Shown one piece after another: positions 17,887 to 26,704 of a stretch of DNA of 64,000 nt. Under the pieces are notes generated by a model. That model saw only the letters and a program-made list of their open reading frames with translations, was not told the origin of the DNA and did no database searches. Positions within the stretch are counted from its first letter, which is position 1. Every line of letters begins with the position of its first letter. The DNA is taken from positions 62,001 to 126,000 of the forward strand of contig NZ_VUMI01000010.1 in NCBI RefSeq assembly GCF_009696275.1, written 5' to 3'. A program made the translations under genes and the position numbers. Source of the DNA: Eisenbergiella porci (GTDB lineage Bacteria > Bacillota > Clostridia > Lachnospirales > Lachnospiraceae).

Positions 17887-18220
17887 ATGAAGGAAATAAA
17901 GGATGTCCCGTATATTGGGATAAAGCTGCAAAATAGCGACGAAGTGAAAAGAAGCGGCGGTGATAGCATTCCTATGAAAAGCTATCTTAGGCTAACGGCG
18001 GCATATGAGAAGATACACCGGAAAACAGAGCGTATCACAGAACGGCACTGCTGGGGCTTTTGGGAGAAAGTGAAAACAGTTTAATGCGTTCCCTGTATCT
18101 GATAGCGGCCCTGTTGGTTTTGCTGGTGCTTGCGGCCGGGACAGTGATGATATCGCAGAGCTCTCCATCCGGCAGCCTGCCCCGAGAATCTGCGGGATGG
18201 CTGTTGTTGATACGATAAAT
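17887..18220 (+). pseudogene. Remnant of an FtsX-like ABC permease (tentative)
   Basis: The frame from ATG 17887 gives MKEIKDVPYIGIKLQNSDEV and SYLRLTAAYEKIHRKTERITER, then continues in another frame as TALLGLLGESENSLMRSLYL and IAALLVLLVLAAGTVMISQS, a membrane helix, before losing sense. The order, a basic amphipathic segment followed by a helix and a short polar loop, is what FtsX-type permeases of peptide-sensing ABC systems show, and I recall similar sequences in Lachnospiraceae. Start and end parts of the gene are missing. The upstream stretch 17672-17886 has two weak hairpins and no clear gene. Confidence 0.35.
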
Positions 18221-18404
18221 AAGTAGCAGTAGTTCTGCCAAAGCCAGAGCAATTAAAGCAAGATTCTTTTCTTTCCTTATTCATACACAACGTAGTATAA
18301 TAGGGAAATGAAATTTTGTGTGCAAAATCAAACATTGGACCGGGGAAAAATTCTCCGGCCCGTTTAACGTCACAGGATACATCAATGCAGAAAGGAAAAC
18401 AGAA

Positions 18405-19367
18405 ATGAAATTATATTTTGCCCCCATGGAAGGAATTACAGGCTACATATACAGGAATGCCTACCATAGTATATTCCATCCCATGGACAAGTATTTTACA
18501 CCCTTTATTGCGCCGAAGCAGGACAAGACCCTGAATTCCAAAGAACGGAATGATATTCTGCCGGAGCACAATCAGGGGATGTATGTAGTTCCGCAGATTC
18601 TGACCAACAGAGCGGAGGATTTTATCCGCACGGCCAAAAAGCTTGCCGAATATGGCTACCGGGAGGTGAACCTGAATCTGGGCTGCCCTTCGGGAACCGT
18701 GGTGTCCAAGAAAAAAGGGGCAGGTTTTCTGAGGGAGAGGGAAGCATTGGAACGGTTCCTTGCGGAAGTATTTGAAGCTCTGGATATGCAGATATCCCTG
18801 AAAACCAGGCTGGGGCTGGAGGGAGCGGAGGAATTTGGCCTTTTACTGGAAATCTTCAATAAATTTCCGCTAAAGGAGCTGATTATCCATCCCAGGGTAC
18901 AGACGGATTATTATAAAAATAAGCCCGACTGGGAGGCCTTTGGGAAAGCGCAGGAATTAAGCCGGAATCCGGTCGTTTATAATGGGGACATTTTTACCGC
19001 AGAGGATTACCTCCGTTTTTCCTCTGCCTTTCCGCAGACTGAAACGGTAATGCTGGGCAGGGGAATCCTGGCAAATCCCGGCCTGCCGGGAGAACTGGCG
19101 GGAGAGGAGCGGCCAGGAAAGCAGGAAATAAAGCGTTTCCTTGAACGGCTGGAACAGGATTACAGAGAGGTGCTTTCCGGCGAACGGGATGTACTGTTCC
19201 GGATGAAGGAATTATGGTACTATCTGGGCTGCCTGTTTTCCAACTCTGAAAAATATGTAAAAAAGATCAGGAAAGCGCAGCGTCTGTGCGATTATGAGGA
19301 GACCGTCCGCAGTCTGTTCCGGGAACAGGAGATAGCAGAGAACGCCGGCTTCAGGCCTATGGGTTAA
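18405..19367 (+). CDS. dus: tRNA-dihydrouridine synthase
   Basis: A 320-residue flavoenzyme that reduces uridines in tRNA D-loops. It opens with the FMN-site motif LYFAPMEGITGYIYRNAY, and the catalytic cysteine is Cys94 in NLNLGCPSGTVVSKKKGAG. The barrel continues with HPRVQTDYYKNKPDW and MLGRGILANPGL. ATG 18405 follows AAAGGAAAAC; the longer open frame upstream has no ribosome site and no family similarity. The gene stands alone, and a structured repeat begins 50 bases after its stop. Confidence 0.93.
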   Translation: MKLYFAPMEGITGYIYRNAYHSIFHPMDKYFTPFIAPKQDKTLNSKERNDILPEHNQGMYVVPQILTNRAEDFIRTAKKLAEYGYREVNLNLGCPSGTVVSKKKGAGFLREREALERFLAEVFEALDMQISLKTRLGLEGAEEFGLLLEIFNKFPLKELIIHPRVQTDYYKNKPDWEAFGKAQELSRNPVVYNGDIFTAEDYLRFSSAFPQTETVMLGRGILANPGLPGELAGEERPGKQEIKRFLERLEQDYREVLSGERDVLFRMKELWYYLGCLFSNSEKYVKKIRKAQRLCDYEETVRSLFREQEIAENAGFRPMG

Positions 19368-19417
19368 TTTCATGGCGGATAAGAAAAAAACGGAGCTTCA
19401 GCTTTCGAAAAAGCAGG

Positions 19418-19554
19418 GTAACAGTTCAGGCAGGTTTGCGCATTCACTGCGCAAACCGTGCGAAAACGTAGTGGCAGCAGGCATCCGCCCCTCGCCGAAG
19501 GCGACTTATCATGGGCAGATGCAGTAACAGTTCGGCCGAAGGCTGAACTGTTAC
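19418..19554. repeat. Structured palindromic repeat, copy 1 (137 bp)
   Basis: The element is bounded by GTAACAGTTCAG at the left and its exact complement CTGAACTGTTAC at the right. Inside are hairpin A (GGTTTGCGC, loop, GCGCAAACC at 19433-19457), hairpin B with apex CGCC-GAA-GGCG (19493-19503), and a 3'-terminal palindrome (19524-19554). The same order, with compensatory base changes, is found at 57448-57577. It lies between dus and the promoter at 19583. It may be a structured RNA element or a small non-autonomous mobile element. Confidence 0.85.
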
Positions 19555-19582
19555 AAAGCAGGCAAAAGAAATGAAAAATGAC

Positions 19583-19611
19583 TTGCTTTCCTTGTACAGG
19601 AATGTTACAAT
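19583..19611 (+). promoter_or_regulatory. Sigma-A promoter ahead of the symporter fragment
   Basis: TTGCTT, a 17-base spacer and TACAAT lie about 95 bases before ATG 19708. It would now drive the symporter remnant and the genes behind it. Confidence 0.6.
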
Positions 19612-19707
19612 AATATGGCTTTACTGCTTTAAAGCGTGTGCGCAATAAAGCGCACAAAAAGCAGCGAAGCAAAACCCAAGATAAATCATCTAAAGGAGAC
19701 AGAAATT

Positions 19708-19998
19708 ATGGGGGGAAACACAGTTATTGTAACAATTTGTGTGGTGTATTTCCTGGTCATGATCGGCACGGGAATCTATGCATCCAGAAAAAATAAGAAG
19801 GCCTCGGATTTCCTGGTGGCAGGACGGAAGCTGAATGCGCCGATGACGGCAATCACCCTTGCAGCAGTTCAAATCGGCGTGGGGATCGTGCTCAGCAGCG
19901 CGACCAATGGCTACAACGAAGGCGTATGGCCCGGAATCTATTACTCTATAGGCTGCGGCGGCGGACTGATTCTGGCAGGGCTTCTTACCGCAAGATGA
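19708..19998 (+). pseudogene. Sodium:solute symporter, N-terminal fragment only
   Basis: From ATG 19708 (AAAGGAG upstream) 96 residues match the start of SSS-family transporters: a first membrane helix, then YASRKNKKASDFLVAGRKL and a second helix region ending in GGGLILAGLLTAR. The family normally has 450-550 residues and 12-13 helices. The frame stops at 19996-19998 exactly where a different protein sequence begins in another frame, so the rest was removed by a deletion that also took the front of the following flavoprotein gene. Confidence 0.85.
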
Positions 19999-21745
19999 CC
20001 ACTGGGAATCCGCCTGTACCAATCCCTGTTCCCGGGTGACTCCCAAGGAAATCGCAGAGGCTTATATTGAAGAGCAGGATTATTACAGCAACGGTATCGC
20101 CCACTATATCGAATGCAGGGAGGGCTACGACCGTCTGCTGGATATGGAAAGCTTCGGCGGAAAGGTGCGGGACACGGAGGATGAGTTCAAGGGCGCAGAG
20201 TTCAGGGATGAAGAAACCAGGCTCATGTTCGCCTATGATTATAAAAACCGTTTTACGCTCCGTGTGTGGGGAAGTACCTTCAAGCCTGCTTTGTACCGTG
20301 AGCTGAAAAAGCTTGGTGTGGCCGTTTATGACAGAACGGAAGCCACAGCCCTGCTGACGGCCGTGGTAAATGGGGAAAAAAGAGGGACAGGCGCGCTGGG
20401 CATGAATGTGCGTACCGGTAAATTCATGATTTTCAGGGCAAAGGCCACAATACTCACCATGTCGCGTCCCGCCAGGGTATGGCTTTTTAATCCTGACCTG
20501 GTTGGACTGTGCGAATTCCGTCCCACCCAGAGCATCGGCAGCGGCCATGCCATGGGATACCGGGCCGGGATCGAATTTACCATGATGGAAAAATCGGTGA
20601 AGGGCGAGTTTTCAGCGGCCGGCCGGAGCTTTCCTCCCTATGGCACCGGAAATAACCACAATACCTGGTACGCGGCCACCATGGTGGATGCCAGGGGCGT
20701 GGAAATCCCTTATGTGGACCGGGACGGCAAGGAGCTGAAAACCGTATCAGAGCGTTATTATCCTGCGCCCGGGCAGAAATTCTTCCTCAAGGGCGGCGTA
20801 ATTGACGAAGCGAAATATGAATACAGAGGACCGGAAACCCTGCCCTTTGACGAACTGATAAAACGCGGCTACCAGCTTCCTTTTTATGCGGATTTGAGCC
20901 GGATGCCTGAAATGGAACGCAAGGTTATCTGGGGCATGATGGTAGGCGAAGAGGGAAAAACCAAGATCCCGATTCTGGAAAACTATACAAAACGCGGCTT
21001 TGACCCGGAAAAGCATATGCTGCAGAGCTACGGAAACGGCTGGCAGTCCGCGGCTTTTCTGGCTCAGGAACGGCAGCTGTTCGGCGCGCCCGGCGGCATC
21101 ATGCATGACTGGGATCTGAAAACGAATATTGACGGGATCTATGCTGCCGGGGATCAGCTTTTTGCCTCGGACTGCTGTGGTTTTGCTGCCGCAACCGGAT
21201 ATTATGCGGGCAGAAAGGCTGCGGATTCCATAGAAGATGTGGAACTGGCAGTTCCAGACAGGCAGCAAATCGAAGCGGAAAAAAAACGCCTGTATGCGCC
21301 GCTTTACGTGGAGGACGGCATGGACTGGAGGGAGCTGAATATGGCGGTTTCCAAGGCCATGCAGAACTACTGCGGCGGAATAAAATGCAGCGCTCTCCTG
21401 GAGGAGGGGCTGGCCCTCTTAAACAGCTATGAGAAGGAAGCGGTTCCCCTGGTAAAGGCGGATAACCCGCATGAGCTGATGCGCGCCCATGAGGTGTTTG
21501 ATATATTAGAGGTTGCAAAAATGATTCTGCAGGCATGTCTGTTCCGGGAATCCAGCTCAAAGCCTCTGTGCTTTGAACGAAGCGATTATCCGCAGATGGA
21601 CCCGGAAGCCGACAAATGCTTTATCACCATCCGCCAGGAAAACGGGAAAGCCGTGAAGGGAAGAGTGCCGCTTGGATATTTCGGGGATGTGGAAGAGGAA
21701 TATGAAAAACGGAACCAGGATTATATTGGCGGCAGATTACGGTAG
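19991..21745 (+). pseudogene. FAD-dependent oxidoreductase (fumarate reductase/APS-reductase-like), 5' end lost
   Basis: The open frame enters at about 19991 as QDDHWESACTNPCSRVTPKE and runs to 21745, ending in GDVEEEYEKRNQDYIGGRLR. Features of the succinate dehydrogenase/fumarate reductase flavoprotein group are present: GTGNNHNTWYAATMVDARGVE, the FAD-site segment NIDGIYAAGDQLFASDCCGFAAATGYYAG, and a helical C-terminal domain. The N-terminal dinucleotide-binding fold (GxGxxG), about 60-100 residues, is missing, so FAD binding is unlikely even if GTG 20036 is used. A ferredoxin gene follows 14 bases later and would have been its partner. Confidence 0.8.
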
Positions 21746-21759
21746 AAGGAGAAGCGAGC

Positions 21760-22029
21760 ATGGAAAAGGAACTGACGGCTTCCGTAGTGCCCTGCAGTGC
21801 AAGGCCGCTGAAGTTTGACGAAAGCCTGTGTGTCGGTTGCAACCGCTGCGCCGATGTATGCCAGGTGGATATTATGATACCAAACCCGGTCAGGGGAAAG
21901 CACCCTCTTGTTATTTATCCGGGAGAATGTTATTATTGTGGCAGTTGTGTAATGGCCTGCCCGAATAAAGGGGCGATTTCCCTGGAGCATCCGCTGATGA
22001 ACCAGGCGAAGTTCGTACCGGTGAAATAG
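21760..22029 (+). CDS. Ferredoxin-type 2[4Fe-4S] protein
   Basis: An 89-residue cytoplasmic electron carrier with two cluster motifs, CVGCNRCADVCQVD (about residues 25-38) and CYYCGSCVMACP (about 60-71). AAGGAG lies upstream of the ATG. The gene follows the flavoprotein remnant closely, in the arrangement of flavin oxidoreductase plus iron-sulfur subunit such as AprA/AprB-like pairs. With its flavoprotein truncated, it is probably an orphan subunit now. Confidence 0.88.
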   Translation: MEKELTASVVPCSARPLKFDESLCVGCNRCADVCQVDIMIPNPVRGKHPLVIYPGECYYCGSCVMACPNKGAISLEHPLMNQAKFVPVK

Positions 22030-22110
22030 GATCGCCTGCGGCGGTCCCTTTTCATTTATCGGGACTTTTTTCAGATATCGGCAGGAAACAGCCGGGAAAG
22101 GGGAGAATAT

Positions 22111-22788
22111 ATGGAGAAGGAAAAATGTGGGCAGTTGAAAGATTTTTTCCCTTTCTGGGAGAAGCTGACTGCTGCGGAAATGGAAAGTATCTGCCGCAGC
22201 GCCGCTGAGATGACGTATTCCAGGGGAAGCTTCATTCACAAGGCTTCGGAGGACTGTGTGGGGGTAATCCTTGTGCAGGCAGGAGCGCTGCGGGTATATA
22301 TCCAGTCAGAGGACGGCAGGGATATCACGCTTTTCCGTATTGAAGAGGGAGAGGCCTGTATTCTTAGTGCATCCTGTTTTATGCAGGAAATCACCTTTGA
22401 GATTCTCATTGACGCAGAGGAAGACAGCAGGGTAACTGTCATCCCCACCGCTGTTTTTAAGAAGCTTTCCGATGAAAATATATATGTGGAAAATTTTATT
22501 TATAAGCAGACCACAGAACGTTTTTCCGATGTGATGTGGACGATGCAGCAGATCCTGTTCATGAGCTTTGACCGCAGGCTGGCAGTTTTTCTCATAGATG
22601 AGTCCGCAAAGACAGGAAAGGATACGCTGACCATGACCCATGACCAGATCGCCAAATATACGGGAAGCGCGCGTGAGGTTGTTTCACGGATGCTTAAATA
22701 TTTTGAAAATGAAGGTATGGTGGAGCTGGGCCGGGGCAGGGTCCGGCTGAAAGATAAGAAACGGCTGAAGGAGCTAGCCAGGCAGTAG
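22111..22788 (+). CDS. Crp/Fnr family transcriptional regulator
   Basis: A 225-residue regulator. The N-terminal cyclic-nucleotide-type barrel covers about residues 15-130 (SRGSFIHKASEDCVGVILVQAGALRVYIQSEDG), and the C-terminal winged helix has the Crp signature LTMTHDQIAKYTGSAREVVSRMLKYFENEG. No cysteine cluster of an Fnr iron-sulfur sensor is obvious at the N terminus (one Cys near residue 6, one near 30). It lies between an electron-transfer pair and the sulfur-handling fusion protein, so it probably controls one or both in response to redox or sulfur signals. Confidence 0.88.
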   Translation: MEKEKCGQLKDFFPFWEKLTAAEMESICRSAAEMTYSRGSFIHKASEDCVGVILVQAGALRVYIQSEDGRDITLFRIEEGEACILSASCFMQEITFEILIDAEEDSRVTVIPTAVFKKLSDENIYVENFIYKQTTERFSDVMWTMQQILFMSFDRRLAVFLIDESAKTGKDTLTMTHDQIAKYTGSAREVVSRMLKYFENEGMVELGRGRVRLKDKKRLKELARQ

Positions 22789-22899
22789 CGGCAGGAAGGG
22801 TGTGTATGGCAGCAGAATCAATCAGCCGTCAAACGTATCTTTTTCCGAATGATGAAGGGCGCAGGGGCCCCTGTATGTTATGTGACCTGGTTACGGAAG

Positions 22900-22955
22900 A
22901 AATACACTCCATAAGGTAAGATGAGTCCATCAGCTTACTGTAAAGGAGTGTATTT
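22900..22955 (+). promoter_or_regulatory. Leader hairpin covering the ribosome site of the CoADR fusion gene
   Basis: AAATACACTCC (22900-22910) pairs perfectly with GGAGTGTATTT (22945-22955), and an inner GTAAG/CTTAC pair extends the stem. The right arm holds the GGAG of the ribosome site just before ATG 22959, and a T run follows. The fold would hide the ribosome site or act as an attenuator. Upstream, GTGACCTGGTTAC (22882-22894) is a weak Crp-like half-palindrome. Confidence 0.7.
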
Positions 22956-22958
22956 TTT

Positions 22959-25472
22959 ATGAGCAAAACAGTGATTATCGGCGGTGTGGCCGGCGGGGCC
23001 ACAGCAGCAGCAAGACTACGCCGTAGGGATGAGGGCATGGAAATCGTGGTTTTGGAGAAGGGCGGTTATATTTCCTTTGCCAACTGCGGGCTGCCATATT
23101 ATATAGGAGATATAATCCGAAGCAGGGAGGCGCTTCTGCTTCAGACGCCGGAAGGAATGAAGAGCAAATTTAATATTGATGTCCGGGTGGAGAATGAGGT
23201 AACCGCCATCCGGCCCGAAGAAAATAAGGTAACGGTAAAAAACCTGCTTACGGGAGAAACCTATGAGGAAAGCTATGATCACCTGATTATCGCCACAGGC
23301 TCATCCCCGCTGAAGCCCGGTATTCCGGGAATTAACGGAGAACATATCTTTACCCTGTGGAATATCGCCGACACAGATCGGATCAAAGCCTTTGTGCAGG
23401 AAAACCATCCCCGCAGCGCAGCGGTGATCGGAGGCGGTTTTATCGGGGTGGAGATGGCAGAAAACCTTCATGCGGCAGGGCTTGCAGTATCCATTATAGA
23501 AATGCAGAACCAGGTAATGGCTCCCATGGATTATGAAATGGCCCAACTGCTCCATGAAAATATGGAATTGAACGGTGTGAGGCTGCTGCTTGAGGATGGG
23601 GTTAAGAGCTTCGGACAGGAGAACGGGCAGGTGGAAATCCTGCTGTCTGGCGGCAGGAAGGTAAACGCGGATATGGTCATTCTTTCCATCGGTGTACGTC
23701 CTAACAGCGCGCTTGCCGCCGATGCAGGCCTGGCGCTGAACGAAAGGGGAGGCATTGTGGTCAACGGCCATCTGCAGACCAGCGTCCCCAACATTTATGC
23801 GGTGGGAGATGTGATTGAGGTGACTCAGTTTACTACGGGTAATAAAACCATGATCCCCCTCGCCGGCCCGGCAAACAAGCAGGCCAGAATCTGTGCGGAC
23901 AACATCGCAGGTGATAAAAAAGTATATGAAGGGACCCTGGGCGCCAGTGTGGCGAAATGCTTTGACCTGACGGCTGCCGCCGTGGGAATCAATGAAAAGA
24001 CGCTCCTCGCCTCCGGGAAAAAGAAGGGCCGGGATTATGACACAATACTGATTCAGCAGAAATCCCATGCAGGCTATTATCCCGGCGCGGTTCCCATGAC
24101 GCTGAAACTCGTTTTTGATGGGGCGGCAAAGATTTTAGGCGCGCAGATCATCGGTCAGGACGGCGTGGATAAAAGAGTGGATACCATTGCCTCCGTCATG
24201 CGTCTGCACGGCACCACAGATGCTTTGGCAGAACTGGAGCTGGCTTATGCGCCGCCCTATTCCTCCGCCAAGGATCCTGTAAATATGGCCGGCTTTGTTG
24301 CTGAAAATGTGAGAAACGGGCTGGTTTCCTTCATAGGCGTCCGTGAACTGGAAAAGCTGCAGGCAGATGAGGCTGCGAAGGACACTTACCAGATCCTGGA
24401 TATCACGGAAAATGTGGAACGCATGGTTTTCGCGCTTCCGGGTTCCGTACACATTCCCCTGGGAGAGCTGCGCGGCAGGCTGGATGAGCTGGATCGTTCA
24501 AAGCTGATTATTCCCTACTGCGCCATCGGCGTGCGTTCCTACAATGCGGCCCGCATCCTGCAGCAGTCCGGCTTTCTGAAGGTACGGGTCCTGGAGGGCG
24601 GCAGCGCCTTTTATAAATCCTATCACTACAAAGAATATGCGGGAAGCCTTCCGCAAAAGGAGCCGCAGATGAAAGAGGAAAACCTTCCGAAAAAGGAGAG
24701 AAGCATAAAGATCCTTGACTGCTGCGGCATGCAGTGCCCGGGGCCTATCATGAAGGTAAATGAAGCGCTCAAAGAGATGGAAGAGGGGGAGCAGCTCTGT
24801 GTCACAGCCACAGACATGGGCTTTGCCAGGGATGTGCAGGCCTGGTGCAGCAGAACCGGAAACCGGCTGGTAAACGTGGAAAGAGAAAACCGTGAAAATA
24901 AGGTTACGATTGAAAAAGGGTGCAAAAATTCCGCGGAGGGAACCGCTGCGTCAGGCTGCGCCTGTCCGTCCGGTTCCGGAACAACGCAGTATCCTGCCGA
25001 AAACCAGGGTAAGACCATCATCGTTTTTGACGGTGATCTGGATAAGGTGCTGGCAGCCTTTATTATCGCCAACGGGGCGGCGGCCATGGGCAGGCCGGTT
25101 ACCATGTTTTTTACTTTCTGGGGGCTGAACGCACTGCGTAAGCCGGAAAAGGTAAAGGTGAAAAAACCGTTCCTGGATCGTATGTTCGGAATGATGATGC
25201 CGAGGGGCACAGGGAAGCTGAAGCTTTCCAACATGAACATGTGCGGCATGGGAACCAGGCTCATGAAAAAGGTAATGAAGGATAAAAACGTAAGCTCTCT
25301 GGAAGAGCTGATGCGCCAGGCCATGGCCCAGGGTGTCCGCCTTGTGGCCTGTACCATGTCCATGGACGTGATGGGCATAACAAAAGAAGAGCTTATCGAT
25401 GGTGTGGAGTTAGCCGGCGTAGCTTCTTATCTGGGAGATGCAGAAATCTCCAATGTTAATCTCTTTGTATAA
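22959..25472 (+). CDS. Four-domain CoA-disulfide reductase / rhodanese / TusA / DsrE fusion protein
   Basis: An 837-residue cytoplasmic protein that appears to handle persulfide sulfur. Residues 1-445 are a pyridine-nucleotide disulfide reductase (GGVAGGATAAARLRR FAD site; redox Cys43 in SFANCGLPYY). Residues ~455-550 are a rhodanese domain with active Cys521 (PYCAIGVRSYNAA). Residues ~585-650 are TusA-like, with Cys593 in CGMQCPGP. From about 685 on there is a DsrE/DsrF-like domain (IIVFDGDLDKVLAAFIIANG, later NMCGMGT and RLVACTMSMDVMGI). A low-complexity linker precedes the DsrE part. The chain of cysteines suggests sulfur is passed between domains and finally reduced with NAD(P)H and CoA. 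Expression is probably set by the leader hairpin and the nearby Crp/Fnr gene. Confidence 0.9.
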   Translation: MSKTVIIGGVAGGATAAARLRRRDEGMEIVVLEKGGYISFANCGLPYYIGDIIRSREALLLQTPEGMKSKFNIDVRVENEVTAIRPEENKVTVKNLLTGETYEESYDHLIIATGSSPLKPGIPGINGEHIFTLWNIADTDRIKAFVQENHPRSAAVIGGGFIGVEMAENLHAAGLAVSIIEMQNQVMAPMDYEMAQLLHENMELNGVRLLLEDGVKSFGQENGQVEILLSGGRKVNADMVILSIGVRPNSALAADAGLALNERGGIVVNGHLQTSVPNIYAVGDVIEVTQFTTGNKTMIPLAGPANKQARICADNIAGDKKVYEGTLGASVAKCFDLTAAAVGINEKTLLASGKKKGRDYDTILIQQKSHAGYYPGAVPMTLKLVFDGAAKILGAQIIGQDGVDKRVDTIASVMRLHGTTDALAELELAYAPPYSSAKDPVNMAGFVAENVRNGLVSFIGVRELEKLQADEAAKDTYQILDITENVERMVFALPGSVHIPLGELRGRLDELDRSKLIIPYCAIGVRSYNAARILQQSGFLKVRVLEGGSAFYKSYHYKEYAGSLPQKEPQMKEENLPKKERSIKILDCCGMQCPGPIMKVNEALKEMEEGEQLCVTATDMGFARDVQAWCSRTGNRLVNVERENRENKVTIEKGCKNSAEGTAASGCACPSGSGTTQYPAENQGKTIIVFDGDLDKVLAAFIIANGAAAMGRPVTMFFTFWGLNALRKPEKVKVKKPFLDRMFGMMMPRGTGKLKLSNMNMCGMGTRLMKKVMKDKNVSSLEELMRQAMAQGVRLVACTMSMDVMGITKEELIDGVELAGVASYLGDAEISNVNLFV

Positions 25473-25674
25473 AATTAAGGGAAAGCAGCAAGCTTTCTGG
25501 AGAATACAAAAACTTCATTTGTAAATACAGAATGCAGATGCCAGCCGTTAAGGGCATAGCTCTCCAGTGTTTTCTGAAGCCAACCACCCTTTTCAGGCTG
25601 AAATCATAATGGCAGTTGAAACAGATTTTTACGCTGTCGCCGACCAGTTCGTGACAGTTAGGGCATTCCTTCAT
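25456..25674 (-). pseudogene. Zinc-ribbon small protein, C-terminal part probably lost
   Basis: On the minus strand, ATG 25674 with AAAGG upstream begins a zinc ribbon, MKECPNCHELVGDSV then KICFNCHYDFSLKRV, a clear CxxC...CxxC pair. After residue 30 the sequence turns into unlike, hydrophobic text and ends inside the tail of the CoADR fusion gene on the other strand. Related proteins I recall continue with a membrane helix or charged tail. It is likely truncated, though a functional 72-residue protein cannot be excluded. Confidence 0.45.
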
Positions 25675-26003
25675 ATTTTACCTTTCTGCGCAAGGCGCAC
25701 CTGTCGTTTGGTTTCTGTCTGTATTATAACTGGTATTATGCAAATATACTCTGATGGCAGGCGGTACCGTAATGCTGTGTGTCTATGACACAATCAAATA
25801 GTTTTAATGATGTTTTTCCATCTCGTGCAGATTCAAGTTGCCGGAACCCTGAAAGGAATGTATAGGCATAGGTATCAATGAAACGAACTGAAAAGCAGGG
25901 AGGACGGGCTTATGTGTCAGTTGGGGATGAAGGCAGCGGAGATGATTGATTTGTATATTACTAATATAACCGATACTATTTTGTCGGGCGCCAAAAATAC
26001 GGT
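25675..26003. other. Gap with no clear gene
   Basis: This 329-base stretch holds no convincing gene. A short + frame from 25912 (MCQLGMKAAEMIDLYITNIT...) ends in the acetyltransferase gene in a different frame and may be the former front of that gene or chance. A TATAAT-like element on the minus strand (25726-25731 area) could serve the zinc-ribbon gene. I see no repeat or strong terminator here. Confidence 0.4.
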
Positions 26004-26492
26004 ATGCCAGACAGAGTTATATTTTTTCCAGACCCTATGGGAAATTCACTCGGAGGATTCGATACGCTGTTTATGCCGGTTGGAAGAACGGATGCGCAAG
26101 CTGCCAATGCGTATGTCAAAAAGCCGATCGGAATACCGGAGCCATTAAAATTTCCCGCATACATCGTCGGCGCTTTTTATGAGGACAAGCTGGTCGGGCT
26201 GATACGCGCCATGTTTGACGGATTATCGGCAGATATCCGGGAATTCTGTCTGGAATGTGAGCTTCAGGGGGATAATCTTAAATATAATAACGGTTCTGTA
26301 ATTGAACAGGATAAATATGGGATTGCAGGCCGTATGGGGAACCTGCTTACCGAAGAACTCCGGAAACTGGGAAATACTTTTACGGTTGCCTATATTGTGA
26401 AAGGGACGGAAGAGGATATCTACCGCTCCATAGGATTGAAGCATAATCAGGGACATGCCGTCTATTACAGGGATGAAAGGCCTTATGTATAA
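26004..26492 (+). CDS. GNAT-family N-acetyltransferase
   Basis: A 162-residue protein of the GNAT type: an early beta-strand region (GAFYEDKLVGLIRAMFDGLS) is followed by LLTEELRKLGNTFTVAYIVKGTEEDIYRSIGLKHNQGHAVYYRDE, typical of the acetyl-CoA fold and the last strands of the domain. The substrate is unknown. The start is uncertain: ATG 26004 has no good ribosome site, and the overlapping frame from 25912 has its own AGGGAGG upstream, so the gene may have lost its original 5' end by a frameshift. Confidence 0.65.
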   Translation: MPDRVIFFPDPMGNSLGGFDTLFMPVGRTDAQAANAYVKKPIGIPEPLKFPAYIVGAFYEDKLVGLIRAMFDGLSADIREFCLECELQGDNLKYNNGSVIEQDKYGIAGRMGNLLTEELRKLGNTFTVAYIVKGTEEDIYRSIGLKHNQGHAVYYRDERPYV

Positions 26493-26604
26493 ATGGGGAA
26501 ATATATGACGCGTATTCAAGGCAGTCAGGAAAGCAGCAAATGTGAAGGGACCGGACAGTTTCAGGAAATTTTAAAAACAGTTCCTGAAAATATTAAAAAT
26601 TCGT

Positions 26605-26633
26605 TTGGATTCTATCACGGAACGCGATATAAT
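26605..26633 (+). promoter_or_regulatory. Sigma-A promoter for the DUF389 gene
   Basis: TTGGAT, a 17-base spacer and the perfect -10 TATAAT lie about 70 bases ahead of ATG 26705. Confidence 0.75.
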
Positions 26634-26704
26634 AGGAAAGTCAAAACATTACTATTTTCATAACAAATTACATAAAAGAAACCCATGGAAGGCGGTACCA
26701 CGAA

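Noticed and set aside
20036-21745. A complete flavoprotein starting at GTG 20036
   Set aside because: Protein-like sequence extends upstream of this codon to ~19991 without a start, and the FAD-binding N-terminal fold is missing, so it is a truncated gene.
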